This document shows positions 9,340-18,118 of a stretch of DNA of 64,000 nucleotides, piece after piece. The notes below the pieces were generated by a model that had not been told where the DNA came from, ran no database searches, and saw only the letters and a program-made list of their open reading frames with translations. The DNA comes from Desulfurobacterium sp. TC5-1 (lineage in GTDB: Bacteria; Aquificota; Aquificia; Desulfurobacteriales; Desulfurobacteriaceae): NCBI RefSeq assembly GCF_000421485.1, contig NZ_ATXC01000001.1, positions 923,087-987,086 of the forward strand, written 5' to 3'. Positions within the stretch are counted from its first letter, which is position 1. Every line of letters starts with the position of its first letter. A program made the translations under genes and the position numbers.

Positions 9340-10002
9340 GTGGAAGCACAGGAAACAATTTTAAAAGCTTTGATAGAGGGAAACAGCAACTGGGTTAATT
9401 CCCGCGATAAATCCTACTTTGAACCGTTTATAGAGTGCCAGCATCCGGTAATAACAATGGTAAACTGCTCAGACGCAAGAGTCCACGCAACAATATTTTT
9501 CGAAGATCCAACAGACAAAATTTTTCTCATAACAAACATCGGCAATCAGATTGCACCATCAAGAGGTTCAATAGATTTTGGCATCTACAACCTGAAAACA
9601 CCTATCCTTCTGATATTGGGACATACCCACTGCGGTGCCGTAAAGGCAGCATTAAGCAACTATTCAGACGAACCGATAAACATTAAAAACACCCTTGACC
9701 ATCTCCACATACCTCTTTCAACGGTGAAAAGAAGCGATAACTTTGAAAAGATGTGGCTTGAAGGTGTTGAAAAAAACGTTGACTACCAGGTATCAGAAGC
9801 CATGAAAATGTACGGTCACATCGTAGAAAGTGGAAAGTTAACAATCATAGGTGCCGTTTATGACTTTACAAACGCATACAGAAAAGGCTCTGGCAGGGTG
9901 ATTATAAGAAATATCAACGGCGAAAACGACAGAAACCACATCAAAAATCATCCAATACTTAAAAACCTACCGGAAAAGATAAAAGAAAAAGCTTTCCTGT
10001 GA
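9340..10002 (+). CDS. beta-class carbonic anhydrase
   Basis: It interconverts CO2 and bicarbonate with zinc. The 220-residue protein has the zinc ligands Cys43, His95 and Cys98 (motifs NCSDAR and GHTHCGA) and the Asp45-Arg47 dyad of beta carbonic anhydrases. No signal peptide is present, so it is cytoplasmic. GTG 9340 follows AAGGAGG at good spacing. In an organism using the reductive TCA cycle it would supply CO2 or bicarbonate to carboxylases, which is inference. It is a single gene on the + strand, facing a convergent gene 3 bp away. Confidence 0.9.
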   Translation: MEAQETILKALIEGNSNWVNSRDKSYFEPFIECQHPVITMVNCSDARVHATIFFEDPTDKIFLITNIGNQIAPSRGSIDFGIYNLKTPILLILGHTHCGAVKAALSNYSDEPINIKNTLDHLHIPLSTVKRSDNFEKMWLEGVEKNVDYQVSEAMKMYGHIVESGKLTIIGAVYDFTNAYRKGSGRVIIRNINGENDRNHIKNHPILKNLPEKIKEKAFL

Positions 10003-10005
10003 ACA

Positions 10006-10893
10006 TTATACAGAGATGTTTATTCTGCCTGAAAGTTTTAACCTTACGGTCTCTATCTGACTTTTATCAGGCGGTCTTTCCAATCTGTAAGAGACAGCAA
10101 CGGGAATAAACCCTGCAGAAAGCAGCTTATTCTTTAACTGTTCATCAAGAAGCTTAAGTTTATTTAAAATCCTCTCATCCTCTGTTAAAAAGTCAACAGA
10201 AACTTCATTATTTATAACAAAAAGAGAGACAAATACAGAGATGCCTTTCCTGTTAATTTCAATCTCCACCTTAACCCCGTCTTCCTCTTTTTCAAAGTAA
10301 ACATCTATGTCAGTATCTTTAATTTTGATAGGGAAAAGAACGACATCTCCGACAGGCAGAAAGTAAAAAGCCATAATGGCAAGAAGTAGCTTTTTATAAT
10401 CTTCTTCTGAAAGTTTTCCCCGTGAAGAAGCGACAAGCTCTTTAGCGGCGGCAATCAATTTAAAAATCGTTTCGGATGAAAAGAGAGAAGAGAGAAAGTT
10501 TGCAAAAAACTTATCATCAAAAGTCCCGGCATTCCAGACTTCAGGGTAGTGTTTCTTTAAATATATAGAAACGATTTTTTCAAACGAATCGGCATCAAGA
10601 AAAGGTAGAAGCGATTTCAGAATGAACTTCTGCGCCCACTCAGGATCAATCTCTACAAGCTTTAGCTCAAGCTTCGGCGACAAGGACTTTATGATAAAAG
10701 TAAGAATCTGCCCCGGTTCAAACTCTTCATCAACGTCAACCTCAGCAACAATTACTCTGTTTCCAACTAAAATCTTTGCCTTTCCATCTTCCGTATATCC
10801 GAGAAATTTCAGTTTTAATTTTTTTCCTTTTAACTCATCGGTAGAATCACCCTTCCTCTCTCCCTGAATGACAGAAGAGAGAAGCTTCTCCAT
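10006..10893 (-). CDS. FliK-like protein (flagellar hook-length control-like)
   Basis: The 295 residues from ATG 10893 include an N-terminal beta domain (GKKLKLKFLGY...KILVGNRVIVAEV...EPGQILTFIIKSL) and a C-terminal domain (ISVFVSLFVINNEVSVDFLTEDERILNKL...LLSAGF). This pattern resembles hook-length control proteins. Similarity is judged by eye, so the call is tentative. No other flagellar gene is adjacent, although flgNKL lie 45 kb away. The frame stays open for 33 codons upstream to the stop of the cysteine synthase gene, without ATG, GTG or TTG. The true start may therefore be non-canonical (see findings). Confidence 0.45.
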   Translation of the reverse strand: MEKLLSSVIQGERKGDSTDELKGKKLKLKFLGYTEDGKAKILVGNRVIVAEVDVDEEFEPGQILTFIIKSLSPKLELKLVEIDPEWAQKFILKSLLPFLDADSFEKIVSIYLKKHYPEVWNAGTFDDKFFANFLSSLFSSETIFKLIAAAKELVASSRGKLSEEDYKKLLLAIMAFYFLPVGDVVLFPIKIKDTDIDVYFEKEEDGVKVEIEINRKGISVFVSLFVINNEVSVDFLTEDERILNKLKLLDEQLKNKLLSAGFIPVAVSYRLERPPDKSQIETVRLKLSGRINISV

Positions 10894-10992
10894 ATCTCTC
10901 CGTGAAAAATCCTGAAGCTTTGCTGGAAGATTCCTGCTTATTGCTTCAGCAGGGATAATACCTTCTATTTTTCTTATCTCTATAACAGCCCC

Positions 10993-11904
10993 CTATCCAA
11001 ACAGTTCAGTTGAAAGGTAACGCTCGCCGGTATCAGGAAAAACTGTAACAACAGGTGTTTTAAGCTTTCCGTCTTTAAAGGCTTTTAAAACAGCGGCGAC
11101 ATTTGCACCGGAAGAGATACCGGCAAGTATTCCAAACTCTCCGGCAAGTTTTTCACAGTAATACTTTGCCTCATCAAAAGTTACAGTGATAGGGAAAGAA
11201 ACAACAGACATATCAAGTGTTTCAGGAATAAAACCGGCACCTATTCCCTGAATCTTATGGATGCCGGGTTTGCTTCCGGATATAACAGCGGATTCTTCAG
11301 GTTCTACCGCAACAATAACGGCATCAGGATTTACCTCTTTAAACCTTCTGCCAACACCCGTTAACGTGCCGCCTGTTCCGACTCCGGCTACAAAAGAACC
11401 GGGAATCTCTCCAAGCTGTTCCAGTATCTCAACAGCAGTACCTTCATAGTGAGCTTTTATATTTGCAGGATTTTTAAACTGCCGGGCAGGAAAGTATAAA
11501 TCGGAATTTTCAGATATTCGCCTTTCAACCTCTCTAATAGCACCGGGGATTCCAAGAGAAGCAGGCGTTAAAATAAGTTCAGCACCGTAAGCCTTCAGTA
11601 TCTTCTTTCTCTCCTCACTCATGTTTTCCGGCATAACAATCGTGCAGCCGTAACCTTTTGCAGCACAGACAAGGGCAAGACCTATTCCCGTGTTTCCGCT
11701 TGTAGCCTCTATTACTCTCTTTCCCTTCTTTAAAAGCCCTCTTTTCTCTGCATCCTCAACAATCGAAAGGGCAACTCTGTCCTTTATACTGCCGCCGGGA
11801 TTAAACATTTCAAGTTTTGCGTAAAAGGTCACACCTTCAACGGTAAGTTCAAAAAGAGGCGTATTTCCAATAAGTTCAAGGATACTTCTTGACAATATAC
11901 CCAT
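10993..11904 (-). CDS. cysteine synthase (O-acetylserine sulfhydrylase)
   Basis: This PLP enzyme forms cysteine from O-acetylserine and sulfide. Starting at ATG 11904 it is 303 residues, a normal length. The N-terminus ILELIGNTPL, the PLP-lysine motif GGSIKDR (Lys41), the substrate loop EATSGNTGIGLA and the phosphate-binding GVGTGGTLTGVGR are all present. These fit both CysK and CysM. The KIQGIGAGFIPETLD segment is typical of CysK-type enzymes, so the paralogue is not assigned. GAGGG lies 8 bases before the ATG. It overlaps the upstream Trm10-like gene by 29 bp and is probably translationally coupled to it. Confidence 0.9.
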   Translation of the reverse strand: MGILSRSILELIGNTPLFELTVEGVTFYAKLEMFNPGGSIKDRVALSIVEDAEKRGLLKKGKRVIEATSGNTGIGLALVCAAKGYGCTIVMPENMSEERKKILKAYGAELILTPASLGIPGAIREVERRISENSDLYFPARQFKNPANIKAHYEGTAVEILEQLGEIPGSFVAGVGTGGTLTGVGRRFKEVNPDAVIVAVEPEESAVISGSKPGIHKIQGIGAGFIPETLDMSVVSFPITVTFDEAKYYCEKLAGEFGILAGISSGANVAAVLKAFKDGKLKTPVVTVFPDTGERYLSTELFG

Positions 11905-12970
11905 CAATTAAACCCTCTATCTGCAAAATTTTTCTGCCTTTTACAGCTTCTTCTTTTATTATTTTATCAAGAATTTCATCTTTTACGACTGTAAATCCGT
12001 TTACGTGCTTTGAAGCCTTGCGAAAGTGGAAATCTTTAAGGGAAAATTCCTCAGCAAGTTGATTGTAAAAAGAGAGCGGTAAACATTTATGAACGCCGTT
12101 TACATCTTTAATTCTTTTTAAATTAGCGGTAACGGATTCTCTCGCAATCCTTAACTTTGCCTGTCTGGTAAGATTCCGTCTTATAACCTCCTCAAGGGAA
12201 TCGGTGCACGTGAGAAAATCACACAACAGCTTTGTAAGTTCGTTGATTCTGTCTGAAACCGGAAGTATTGAACCTCTGTAAGCAATTTTTCTATGAACAG
12301 CCCCACGGTAAATTTCAGCGGTAGCACCTTTTAACCGCTCACCGTGATCAACAATACCTCCAAAAACAAGGACAGTATCTTCATCAACATCGTCCCGCGT
12401 CAGCGTCTCATCAGCATTCGGATCAAGGACGACAATACGCTTTTTTAAAGGTTTAGAACAAATCTCAAACGGAACATCCGGCGTAAAGAACTCTTTTAGA
12501 TAAGGCACACAGTAGCCTTCACTATCTATAAGATAAAAGTTCTCAGGCGTAAAGTAATCTTTAACAACACCGAACATAATCTCAAGCTGATTAAAAAGAC
12601 TCCTCTTCTCCTTATCAATCAATGAAGGGAAAAATCGCATGTCAACAGCAATGTCCGGATACGAAAAATCCTCTCTTGATATGATAGAAACACCTTTAAA
12701 ACTACCACTTGACTTTAGAATAACTGCATCAGCTATAGCGCTACCAGTTGAAAAGAGCAGGTTTACACCACCAACACTATCAAGAATTCTACCGGGAAGA
12801 ATCTCACCAAATTCTTCCTTTCCAACAACCTTAAACCTGCCCGTAGCAACAAGGTAGGCAAGTCTGTTAAAAAGGTCGCCTCTTCCCGGCTTCCTCAAGT
12901 ATTTGACATTCTCAATACCTGCACGTTTTAAGCGCTCCGCAAAAATCTCCTTTGCTCTCTTAAAAATCAT
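11876..12970 (-). CDS. Trm10-type (SPOUT) tRNA methyltransferase-like protein
   Basis: About 364 residues. The C-terminal half reads IVVLDPNADETLTRDD, then VLVFGGIVDHGE, then IAYRGSILPVSDRINEL. It matches by eye the Trm10 SPOUT fold, especially archaeal tRNA purine-9 N1-methyltransferases (LDP-x-A-D, GGIVD and PDRIN motifs). Such enzymes methylate N1 of G9 or A9 using SAM. The N-terminal half is unrecognised and may bind tRNA. ATG 12970 is chosen because AAGGAG precedes it and it leaves about 90 bp for promoters to the divergent argJ. A GTG at 13018 is an alternative start. The assignment needs a profile search. Confidence 0.55.
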   Translation of the reverse strand: MIFKRAKEIFAERLKRAGIENVKYLRKPGRGDLFNRLAYLVATGRFKVVGKEEFGEILPGRILDSVGGVNLLFSTGSAIADAVILKSSGSFKGVSIISREDFSYPDIAVDMRFFPSLIDKEKRSLFNQLEIMFGVVKDYFTPENFYLIDSEGYCVPYLKEFFTPDVPFEICSKPLKKRIVVLDPNADETLTRDDVDEDTVLVFGGIVDHGERLKGATAEIYRGAVHRKIAYRGSILPVSDRINELTKLLCDFLTCTDSLEEVIRRNLTRQAKLRIARESVTANLKRIKDVNGVHKCLPLSFYNQLAEEFSLKDFHFRKASKHVNGFTVVKDEILDKIIKEEAVKGRKILQIEGLIDGYIVKKYP

Positions 12971-13060
12971 CTCTCTCCTTCTTATGCTTTCTGTTTTCCT
13001 TAAATTTAAAGCCAGCACTCATAAATGCTAAAATGAGAAAAAAATAGCGAGAGGTTGCAG

Positions 13061-14239
13061 GTGAAAGGAATAGCTGATGTAAAAGGCTTTTTATGTGGAA
13101 CTGGAAAGGGCAACATAAAGAACACCCTCAAACCATCAAATAAAAAAGATATTCTGGTGATAGTTTCCGAAAAACCGGCAACGGCAGCGGCGGTCTTTAC
13201 AACAAACGATGTTAAGGCTGCACCGGTTAAACTGTCTCAAAAATTGGTTAAAGCCTATGAAAAAGTCCACGGTATCGTTGCAAACAGCGGAAATGCAAAT
13301 GCCTGCACTGGCGAAAGGGGAATGAAAGACGCTGAAACAATGGCAAAAATCTGCCAGAACCTTACGGGAAAATCACCGTTTTTAGTCGCATCAACAGGTG
13401 TAATAGGCGAATTTCTACCAATGGACAGAATGGAAAAAGGGATAGAAGAAGCGGTAGAAAACTTGGGAAAGGCAACCTCTAAAGAGGCTGCCCAGGCTAT
13501 AATGACAACCGATACATTCCCGAAAACCGCCTTCTTTGAAGGAAAAGGTTTTACCATCGGCGGAATAGCAAAAGGGGCAGGTATGATAGACCCTGCAATG
13601 GCAACGATGCTTTCGTTCATCGCTACAGACGCAGAGATAGACAAAAAATTGCTTGAAAAAGCGTTAAGAGAGGCAAACGAAATAAGCTTTAACGCAATAA
13701 CCGTTGATGGTGACATGAGCACCAACGATACTGTATTCTTCCTTGCAAACGGTACATCAGGAAAGAGAATAACGGAAGAAAATTACGGCGAATTTTTAGA
13801 TGGTTTGAAAGAAGTGATGAAATCCCTTGCCTACCAGATTGTAAAAGACGGAGAAGGCGCAACAAAAGTGGTGAGGATTAAAGTCATCGGTGCAAGGACA
13901 AAAGAAGAAGCAAGGAAAGTGGCAAGGAAAATTGCCCTTTCACCTTTAGTAAAAACGGCTGTTTTTGGCTGCGACCCTAACTGGGGAAGAATCATAGCAG
14001 CAGCCGGCAGCGCAGGCGTAAAATTAGTGGAAGAGAAAACCGAACTTAAAATCGGCGGTTACCTCCTCTTTAAAGGGACAAAGACAGACTACGACGAAAC
14101 CGTCGTGCATAAGTACATGAAAAAAAGTGAAGAGATTGTGATAGAAGTTAACCTTAACCTTGGCAGCGCATTTTTTGAATACTTAACCTGCGACTTTAGC
14201 TATGAATATGTGAAAATAAACGCTGAATACAGGACTTAA
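13061..14239 (+). CDS. argJ: bifunctional ornithine acetyltransferase / N-acetylglutamate synthase
   Basis: ArgJ transfers acetyl from N-acetylornithine to glutamate in the cyclic arginine pathway and may also use acetyl-CoA. The protein is about 392 residues. It has the autocleavage site GAGMIDPAMATMLSF, where the Thr of ATML becomes the N-terminal nucleophile of the beta chain. Other signatures are GIVANSGNANACTG and FGCDPNWGRI near the C-terminus. The ATMLSF context fits the family. GTG 13061 is preferred over TTG 13055 because GAGAGG lies 6 bases upstream. It is followed 1 bp later by coaX, so they share a transcript. Confidence 0.93.
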   Translation: MKGIADVKGFLCGTGKGNIKNTLKPSNKKDILVIVSEKPATAAAVFTTNDVKAAPVKLSQKLVKAYEKVHGIVANSGNANACTGERGMKDAETMAKICQNLTGKSPFLVASTGVIGEFLPMDRMEKGIEEAVENLGKATSKEAAQAIMTTDTFPKTAFFEGKGFTIGGIAKGAGMIDPAMATMLSFIATDAEIDKKLLEKALREANEISFNAITVDGDMSTNDTVFFLANGTSGKRITEENYGEFLDGLKEVMKSLAYQIVKDGEGATKVVRIKVIGARTKEEARKVARKIALSPLVKTAVFGCDPNWGRIIAAAGSAGVKLVEEKTELKIGGYLLFKGTKTDYDETVVHKYMKKSEEIVIEVNLNLGSAFFEYLTCDFSYEYVKINAEYRT

Positions 14240-14240
14240 A

Positions 14241-14915
14241 ATGGTTGCCCTGATAGATGCAGGAAACAGTTTTGTAAAAGTTGTTTTCTGGAACGGCAAA
14301 ACGTTTGAAAATGCAATTCAGATACCGACAGGGGAAGTCAGGAAATTTTTTCCTGTAAAAGGTGAATCGGCAGTTATCTCAAGCGTAGTTCCGTCACTTA
14401 ATGAAACTTTTAAGAAAGCCTTCAAAAAAACAACTTTCGTAAACGCCCGGATACCGCTTCCTGTAAAGATAGACTACAAAAACCCTGAAAGGTTGGGCGC
14501 TGACAGAATAGCCCTCGCCTGCGGAATTTTAGACTACGAAAACAGCGGCATAGTTGTGTCTGCAGGAACAACAGTAGTTGTTGATATAGTTATTGAAAAA
14601 ACTTTTATCGGCGGAATCATTCTGCCAGGAGTGAAAGCAATCCATAGGGCGCTGAATCTTGTTACAGAACAGCTTCCAGAAGTGGAAAACAGATTTATAG
14701 ACAAACTCCCTGGAAAGTCAACAGCAGAATGCATAAAAGTGGGAACAGCCCTCGCACTAAAAGGTGCCGTTAAAGAGGTAATGGAAAAGTATTCAGGCTT
14801 ACCGGTCGTATTTACAGGCGGCTACGGAAATATTTTAAAAGAAATGATTGGAAAAGGAACCTATGATCCGTTCCTGATTTTTAAGGGAATGGTGAAAATT
14901 GTGAAGGAAAAATAA
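14241..14915 (+). CDS. coaX: type III pantothenate kinase
   Basis: It phosphorylates pantothenate, the first step from pantothenate to coenzyme A. The 224-residue protein has the ASKHA-fold phosphate motif IDAGNSFVKVVFWNG at the N-terminus, PERLGADRIALA in the middle and SAGTTVVVDIV as the second nucleotide motif. The length is slightly short for CoaX (usually about 250). Type III kinases need a monovalent cation and are not inhibited by CoA, as known for the family. panB, earlier in the same pathway, lies about 11 kb away. ATG 14241 follows argJ directly. Confidence 0.88.
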   Translation: MVALIDAGNSFVKVVFWNGKTFENAIQIPTGEVRKFFPVKGESAVISSVVPSLNETFKKAFKKTTFVNARIPLPVKIDYKNPERLGADRIALACGILDYENSGIVVSAGTTVVVDIVIEKTFIGGIILPGVKAIHRALNLVTEQLPEVENRFIDKLPGKSTAECIKVGTALALKGAVKEVMEKYSGLPVVFTGGYGNILKEMIGKGTYDPFLIFKGMVKIVKEK

Positions 14916-14939
14916 AAAGAGGGGGCGTATGCCCCCTCT
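14911..14939 (-). terminator. groESL operon terminator (probably bidirectional)
   Basis: A 9 bp perfect stem, AGAGGGGGC/GCCCCCTCT (14918-14926, 14931-14939), has a GTAT loop. On the minus strand it runs into TTTTTATT, ending groEL transcription. It also closes coaX on the + strand with a weaker tract. Confidence 0.85.
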
Positions 14940-14957
14940 TCTACCTTAAATCTGTCA

Positions 14958-16601
14958 TTAATATTCAGGCATTGGAGGTACGTTCTTCTCTTCTTTCTCA
15001 GGAATTTCAGTAATTGTGGCCTCTGTTGTGAGGAGAAGGCCGGCAACTGAAGCAGCGTTTTGAAGAGCAACCCTCTCAACCTTGGTTGGGTCAATTACAC
15101 CTGCTGCTACAAGGTCTTCATATTCACCTTTTCTTGCGTTGAATCCGTAGTTTATGCCTTTCTCGTTGATAAGCTCTTTAACCTTCTCAACAACAACCTG
15201 TCCGGCGTAACCTGCGTTCTCAGCAATCTGCCTCAATGGTGCTTCAACAGCTTTCTTAACTATCTCAACACCATGCTTTCTGTCAATTTCGTTAGCTTCG
15301 TCAAGCTCTTTTATAAGCTCATCAAGCTTCCTTGCAGCAGCAAGGAGTGCTGTTCCACCACCGGGAACAATACCCTCTTCTACTGCAGCTCTTGTTGCGT
15401 GAAGTGCATCTTCAACCCTTGCCTTCTTCTCTTTAAGTTCAGCTTCAGTAGCAGCACCTACCTTGATGATAGCTACACCACCTGCAAGCTTGGCAAGTCT
15501 TTCCTGAAGCTTCTCTTTATCGTACTCAGAAGTTGCCTTTTCAAGCTCTGCCTTAATCTGCTTAATTCTTGCTTCAATCTCTTCCGGCTTACCTTTACCG
15601 CCGATAATAGTCGTGTGCTCTTTGTCAACAACAACCTTGTCAGCCTGACCAAGCATATCAAGTGTAACGTTTTCAAGCTTGATGCCAAGGTCTTCAAGGA
15701 TAGCCTGTCCACCTGTAAGGATAGCAATATCCTGAAGCATAGCCTTTCTTCTTTCACCAAAACCAGGTGCTTTAACCGCACATACGCTTAATGTTCCACG
15801 GAGCTTGTTAACAACGAGTGTTGCCAGAGCTTCACCTTCCACATCTTCAGCGATGATGAGAAGTGGTCTTCCCTCTCTTGCAACAGATTCAAGAACTGGA
15901 AGAAGCTCTCTTATGTTTGAAATCTTCTTACCGTAGATGAGAATGTAAGGATTCTCAAGAACAGCTTCCATCTTGTCAGGATCTGTTACGAAGTATGGTG
16001 AGAGATAACCTCTGTCAAACTGCATACCCTCAACAACTTTAAGTTCTGTCTTGAGCCCTTTAGCCTCTTCAACAGTGATAACGCCTTCCTTGCCTACTTT
16101 ATCCATAGCTTCAGCGATGAGCTCGCCAATCTCTTTATCGTAGTTTGCAGAAATTGTTGCAACCTGAGCAATCTGCTCCTTTGTCTCAACAGGCTTTGAT
16201 ATTGCCTTAAGCTCTTCTACAATCTTCTCAACAGCAGCGTCAACACCTCTTTTAAGCTCAATGGCATTATCGCCGGCAGTTACAAACTTGAGACCGTCGT
16301 TAAAGATAGCCTGAGCAAGAACAGTAGCTGTTGTCGTTCCGTCACCGGCCTTGTCAGCTGTCTTTTGAGCAACCTCTTTAACAAGCTGAGCACCAATGTT
16401 CTCAATTGGATCCACAAGCTCAATCTCTTTTGCAACAGTAACACCGTCTTTTGTAACAAGTGGTGAACCGAACTTCCTTTCAATAACAACGTTTCTACCA
16501 CCAGGACCCATTGTTGCCTTTACAGCGTTGGCAAGCTTATCAACACCTATCTTAACTTTCTGCCTTGCTTCATCAGCAAATCTAATATCTTTTCCTGCCA
16601 T
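14958..16601 (-). CDS. groEL: chaperonin GroEL (60 kDa)
   Basis: A cytoplasmic chaperonin that folds proteins in a double ring with GroES using ATP. The 547-residue protein has the ATP-binding [12 protein letters not shown], the equatorial GPGGRNVVI and the late-domain [14 protein letters not shown] 16601 ([10 protein letters not shown]) is chosen over an in-frame start 9 bases upstream because GGAGGTGA precedes it. The C-terminus is [13 protein letters not shown] instead of the usual Gly-Gly-Met repeats, so the chamber-floor tail differs from that of E. coli. It is downstream of groES in an operon under a perfect CIRCE element. Confidence 0.97.
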   Translation of the reverse strand: MAGKDIRFADEARQKVKIGVDKLANAVKATMGPGGRNVVIERKFGSPLVTKDGVTVAKEIELVDPIENIGAQLVKEVAQKTADKAGDGTTTATVLAQAIFNDGLKFVTAGDNAIELKRGVDAAVEKIVEELKAISKPVETKEQIAQVATISANYDKEIGELIAEAMDKVGKEGVITVEEAKGLKTELKVVEGMQFDRGYLSPYFVTDPDKMEAVLENPYILIYGKKISNIRELLPVLESVAREGRPLLIIAEDVEGEALATLVVNKLRGTLSVCAVKAPGFGERRKAMLQDIAILTGGQAILEDLGIKLENVTLDMLGQADKVVVDKEHTTIIGGKGKPEEIEARIKQIKAELEKATSEYDKEKLQERLAKLAGGVAIIKVGAATEAELKEKKARVEDALHATRAAVEEGIVPGGGTALLAAARKLDELIKELDEANEIDRKHGVEIVKKAVEAPLRQIAENAGYAGQVVVEKVKELINEKGINYGFNARKGEYEDLVAAGVIDPTKVERVALQNAASVAGLLLTTEATITEIPEKEEKNVPPMPEY

Positions 16602-16627
16602 GGTTCTCACCTCCTCCTTGAATTTTT

Positions 16628-16915
16628 TTACTCAACGATGGCAAGGATGTCTTCTTCTCTGATGATGAGATACTTTTCACCATCAAGCTCAACTTCGTTC
16701 CCTGCATACTTGCTGTAGAGAACCCTGTCACCGGCTTTAACCTTGAGAGGTCTTACCTCACCGTTGTCAAGAAGTTTCCCTTCACCAACGGCAACAACTT
16801 CTCCAATTTGAGACTCTTCCTTAGCGGTATCTGGAAGGATAATTCCACCAGCGGTCTTCTGCTCCATCTCAACTTTCTTTACAACCACCCTATCGTAGAG
16901 AGGCTTTAACTTCAT
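16628..16915 (-). CDS. groES: co-chaperonin GroES (10 kDa)
   Basis: GroES caps the GroEL ring. From ATG 16915 the protein is 95 residues ([14 protein letters not shown]), the standard length, with the mobile loop [19 protein letters not shown]. The longer frame upstream is rejected because AAGGAGGGTGTG sits directly before this ATG. It precedes groEL by 26 bp. The CIRCE element and promoter lie directly upstream, so HrcA repression and heat induction are expected from family knowledge. Confidence 0.97.
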   Translation of the reverse strand: MKLKPLYDRVVVKKVEMEQKTAGGIILPDTAKEESQIGEVVAVGEGKLLDNGEVRPLKVKAGDRVLYSKYAGNEVELDGEKYLIIREEDILAIVE

Positions 16916-16941
16916 CGTCACACCCTCCTTTTTCTGGATTT

Positions 16942-16968
16942 TTAGCACTCACCTAAGGTGAGTGCTAA
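16942..16968. promoter_or_regulatory. CIRCE operator (HrcA binding site)
   Basis: TTAGCACTC (16942-16950) and GAGTGCTAA (16960-16968) form an exact 9-N9-9 inverted repeat, a full match to the CIRCE consensus. It lies between the groESL promoter and the groES ribosome-binding site. Confidence 0.97.
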
Positions 16969-16983
16969 TCAGGTTCGGTATAT

Positions 16984-17011
16984 AATTTAGACGGAAGGTG
17001 TAAAGTGTCAA
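16984..17011 (-). promoter_or_regulatory. groESL sigma-70 promoter
   Basis: On the minus strand TTGACA (17006-17011) and TAAATT (16984-16989) are 16 bases apart and directly upstream of CIRCE, so bound HrcA would cover the start region. Confidence 0.7.
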
Positions 17012-17050
17012 GAGAATCACCCGATAAAAAACAAAAATAAAGGAAGGTTT

Positions 17051-17449
17051 TCAGGGAGTTTGATAACAATGAATAAAACCGTTTACATGTCCGTAAGCAG
17101 TATCGATATCACAAACGATTTTTATTCCGTGAACGTGGAAAGTGCAGTTAGAATTGGCAATTTTAATGTAAGAGTTTGCCGCAGAAGAATTTGAAGCATT
17201 ACTAAAATCAATTACCAGAGTACAGGTATCACTGGAATCATAAACTCTACATACCTTTGTAAGTGTTCCGTTATTGGCAAACTGAGCCATAAGCTCTCCG
17301 GCACAGGTAATCAAGTCTGACTGCACTCTTGAAACAACAGCTTTTTCTTTATAATTAACAAATGTTTGAACAGCCACCAGTGAAAGTATAGAAATAATGG
17401 AAATAACAATAAGAAGTTCTATTAATGAAAAAGCCCCCCTTTTGTTCAT
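17051..17449 (-). CDS. type IV pilin-like protein (second, minor)
   Basis: The 132-residue protein starts MNKRGAFSLIELLIVISII, a class III prepilin signal with the conserved Glu at +5 of the mature chain. Cleavage would fall after Ala rather than the usual Gly. The globular part has several Cys (TCAGELM, KVCRVY, DTCTL, NCTF, IVCDI, IHCYQ) that could form disulfides. ATG 17449 is preferred to an upstream in-frame start because GGGGAGAA precedes it. It lies behind the terminator that follows the first pilin gene, so it is probably expressed at a lower level by read-through. It is a likely minor pilin or pseudopilin. Confidence 0.8.
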   Translation of the reverse strand: MNKRGAFSLIELLIVISIISILSLVAVQTFVNYKEKAVVSRVQSDLITCAGELMAQFANNGTLTKVCRVYDSSDTCTLVIDFSNASNSSAANSYIKIANSNCTFHVHGIKIVCDIDTAYGHVNGFIHCYQTP

Positions 17450-17484
17450 CCAATTCTCCCCTGCATAATTATATACACATAAAT

Positions 17485-17517
17485 TAAATAAAACCGCGCC
17501 CGGGCAATCCGGACGCG
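17485..17517 (-). terminator. terminator between the two pilin genes
   Basis: CGCGCCCGG (17495-17503) pairs with CCGGACGCG (17509-17517), with one G-U pair on the minus strand, followed there by GTTTTATTT. It ends most transcripts of the first pilin gene. Confidence 0.7.
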
Positions 17518-17545
17518 CAGATATCAAATTTGACAGGAAAATTTA

Positions 17546-17896
17546 TTATTGTGGCGTGCAAGTAATGGTATTTGTATTACTGTCAACGGAACAAGAAACA
17601 TTATGACCTTTCACTTTAAAAGTTGTTGGACTAATACCTGTAAGTGTACCGGTAGAATTTAATGTAATAGTAGCGTTTGTATTGTTATCATCTTTCACTG
17701 GGCAGATATAAGTTGTATTGCCCGTATCGGCAAACTGAGCCAAGGCTGCAGTAACGCAGGAAGCCAGCGTTGATTGAACATTTGCCGCAGCCGCCTTTCT
17801 TACATAGTTGGTGTACTGCGGAATAGCAATCGCGGCAAGGATTGCAATAATTGCCACGACGATGAGAAGTTCTACCAGCGTAAACGCCTTTCTCAT
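17546..17896 (-). CDS. type IV pilin (probable major pilin)
   Basis: The 116-residue protein starts [31 protein letters not shown]-like, a classic type IVa N-terminus. Phe is at +1, Glu at +5, and the mature helix carries the usual Ala/Pro22 pattern. The residue before cleavage is Ala rather than Gly. The globular domain is small and Thr/Asn-rich, with Cys in ASCV, ICPV, VSCSV and ITCTP that could form two disulfides. AAGGAGG precedes the ATG. A sigma-54 type promoter lies about 65 bp upstream and a terminator directly downstream, consistent with a strongly expressed single-gene transcript. It resembles short pilins of the Geobacter type. Confidence 0.88.
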   Translation of the reverse strand: MRKAFTLVELLIVVAIIAILAAIAIPQYTNYVRKAAAANVQSTLASCVTAALAQFADTGNTTYICPVKDDNNTNATITLNSTGTLTGISPTTFKVKGHNVSCSVDSNTNTITCTPQ

Positions 17897-17959
17897 GATG
17901 TACCTCCTTTTCTATAAAAGTTTTTTTGTAGGCTTTTTTAAAACCTCACTAACTTGTAT

Positions 17960-17977
17960 TAGCATTTACCGTGCCAG
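17960..17977 (-). promoter_or_regulatory. sigma-54 (RpoN) promoter of the pilin gene
   Basis: The minus strand reads CTGGCACGGTAAATGCTA. This matches the -24/-12 consensus (TGGCACG-N4-TTGC) at every position except one T to A change in the -12 element. The expected start site lies about 55 bases before the pilin ATG. Type IV pilin genes are commonly sigma-54 and PilR controlled. Confidence 0.8.
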
Positions 17978-18078
17978 GTTTATGGTTTTAATGGTAAAAA
18001 CTAAAGATACATGCCGTGCACCATAAAATCAGTCTTAATTGCAATTTACAGCTGCAGACAAAAATCCCCATAAAGCAG

Positions 18079-18095
18079 GTGACAAAATTTGTCAC
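18079..18095. promoter_or_regulatory. palindromic operator/enhancer site 1
   Basis: GTGACAAAATTTGTCAC is a perfect 17-base palindrome around a central A. It lies about 115 bp upstream of the sigma-54 promoter and 41 bp (centre to centre) from a second copy. Confidence 0.6.
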
Positions 18096-18118
18096 TTATC
18101 CGGCTGAATCAAAATTCA

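Noticed and set aside
15060-15791. Long Cys/Phe/Leu-rich open frame on the + strand (243 codons)
   Set aside because: It is antisense to groEL, has no family likeness and reflects the codon bias of the real gene.
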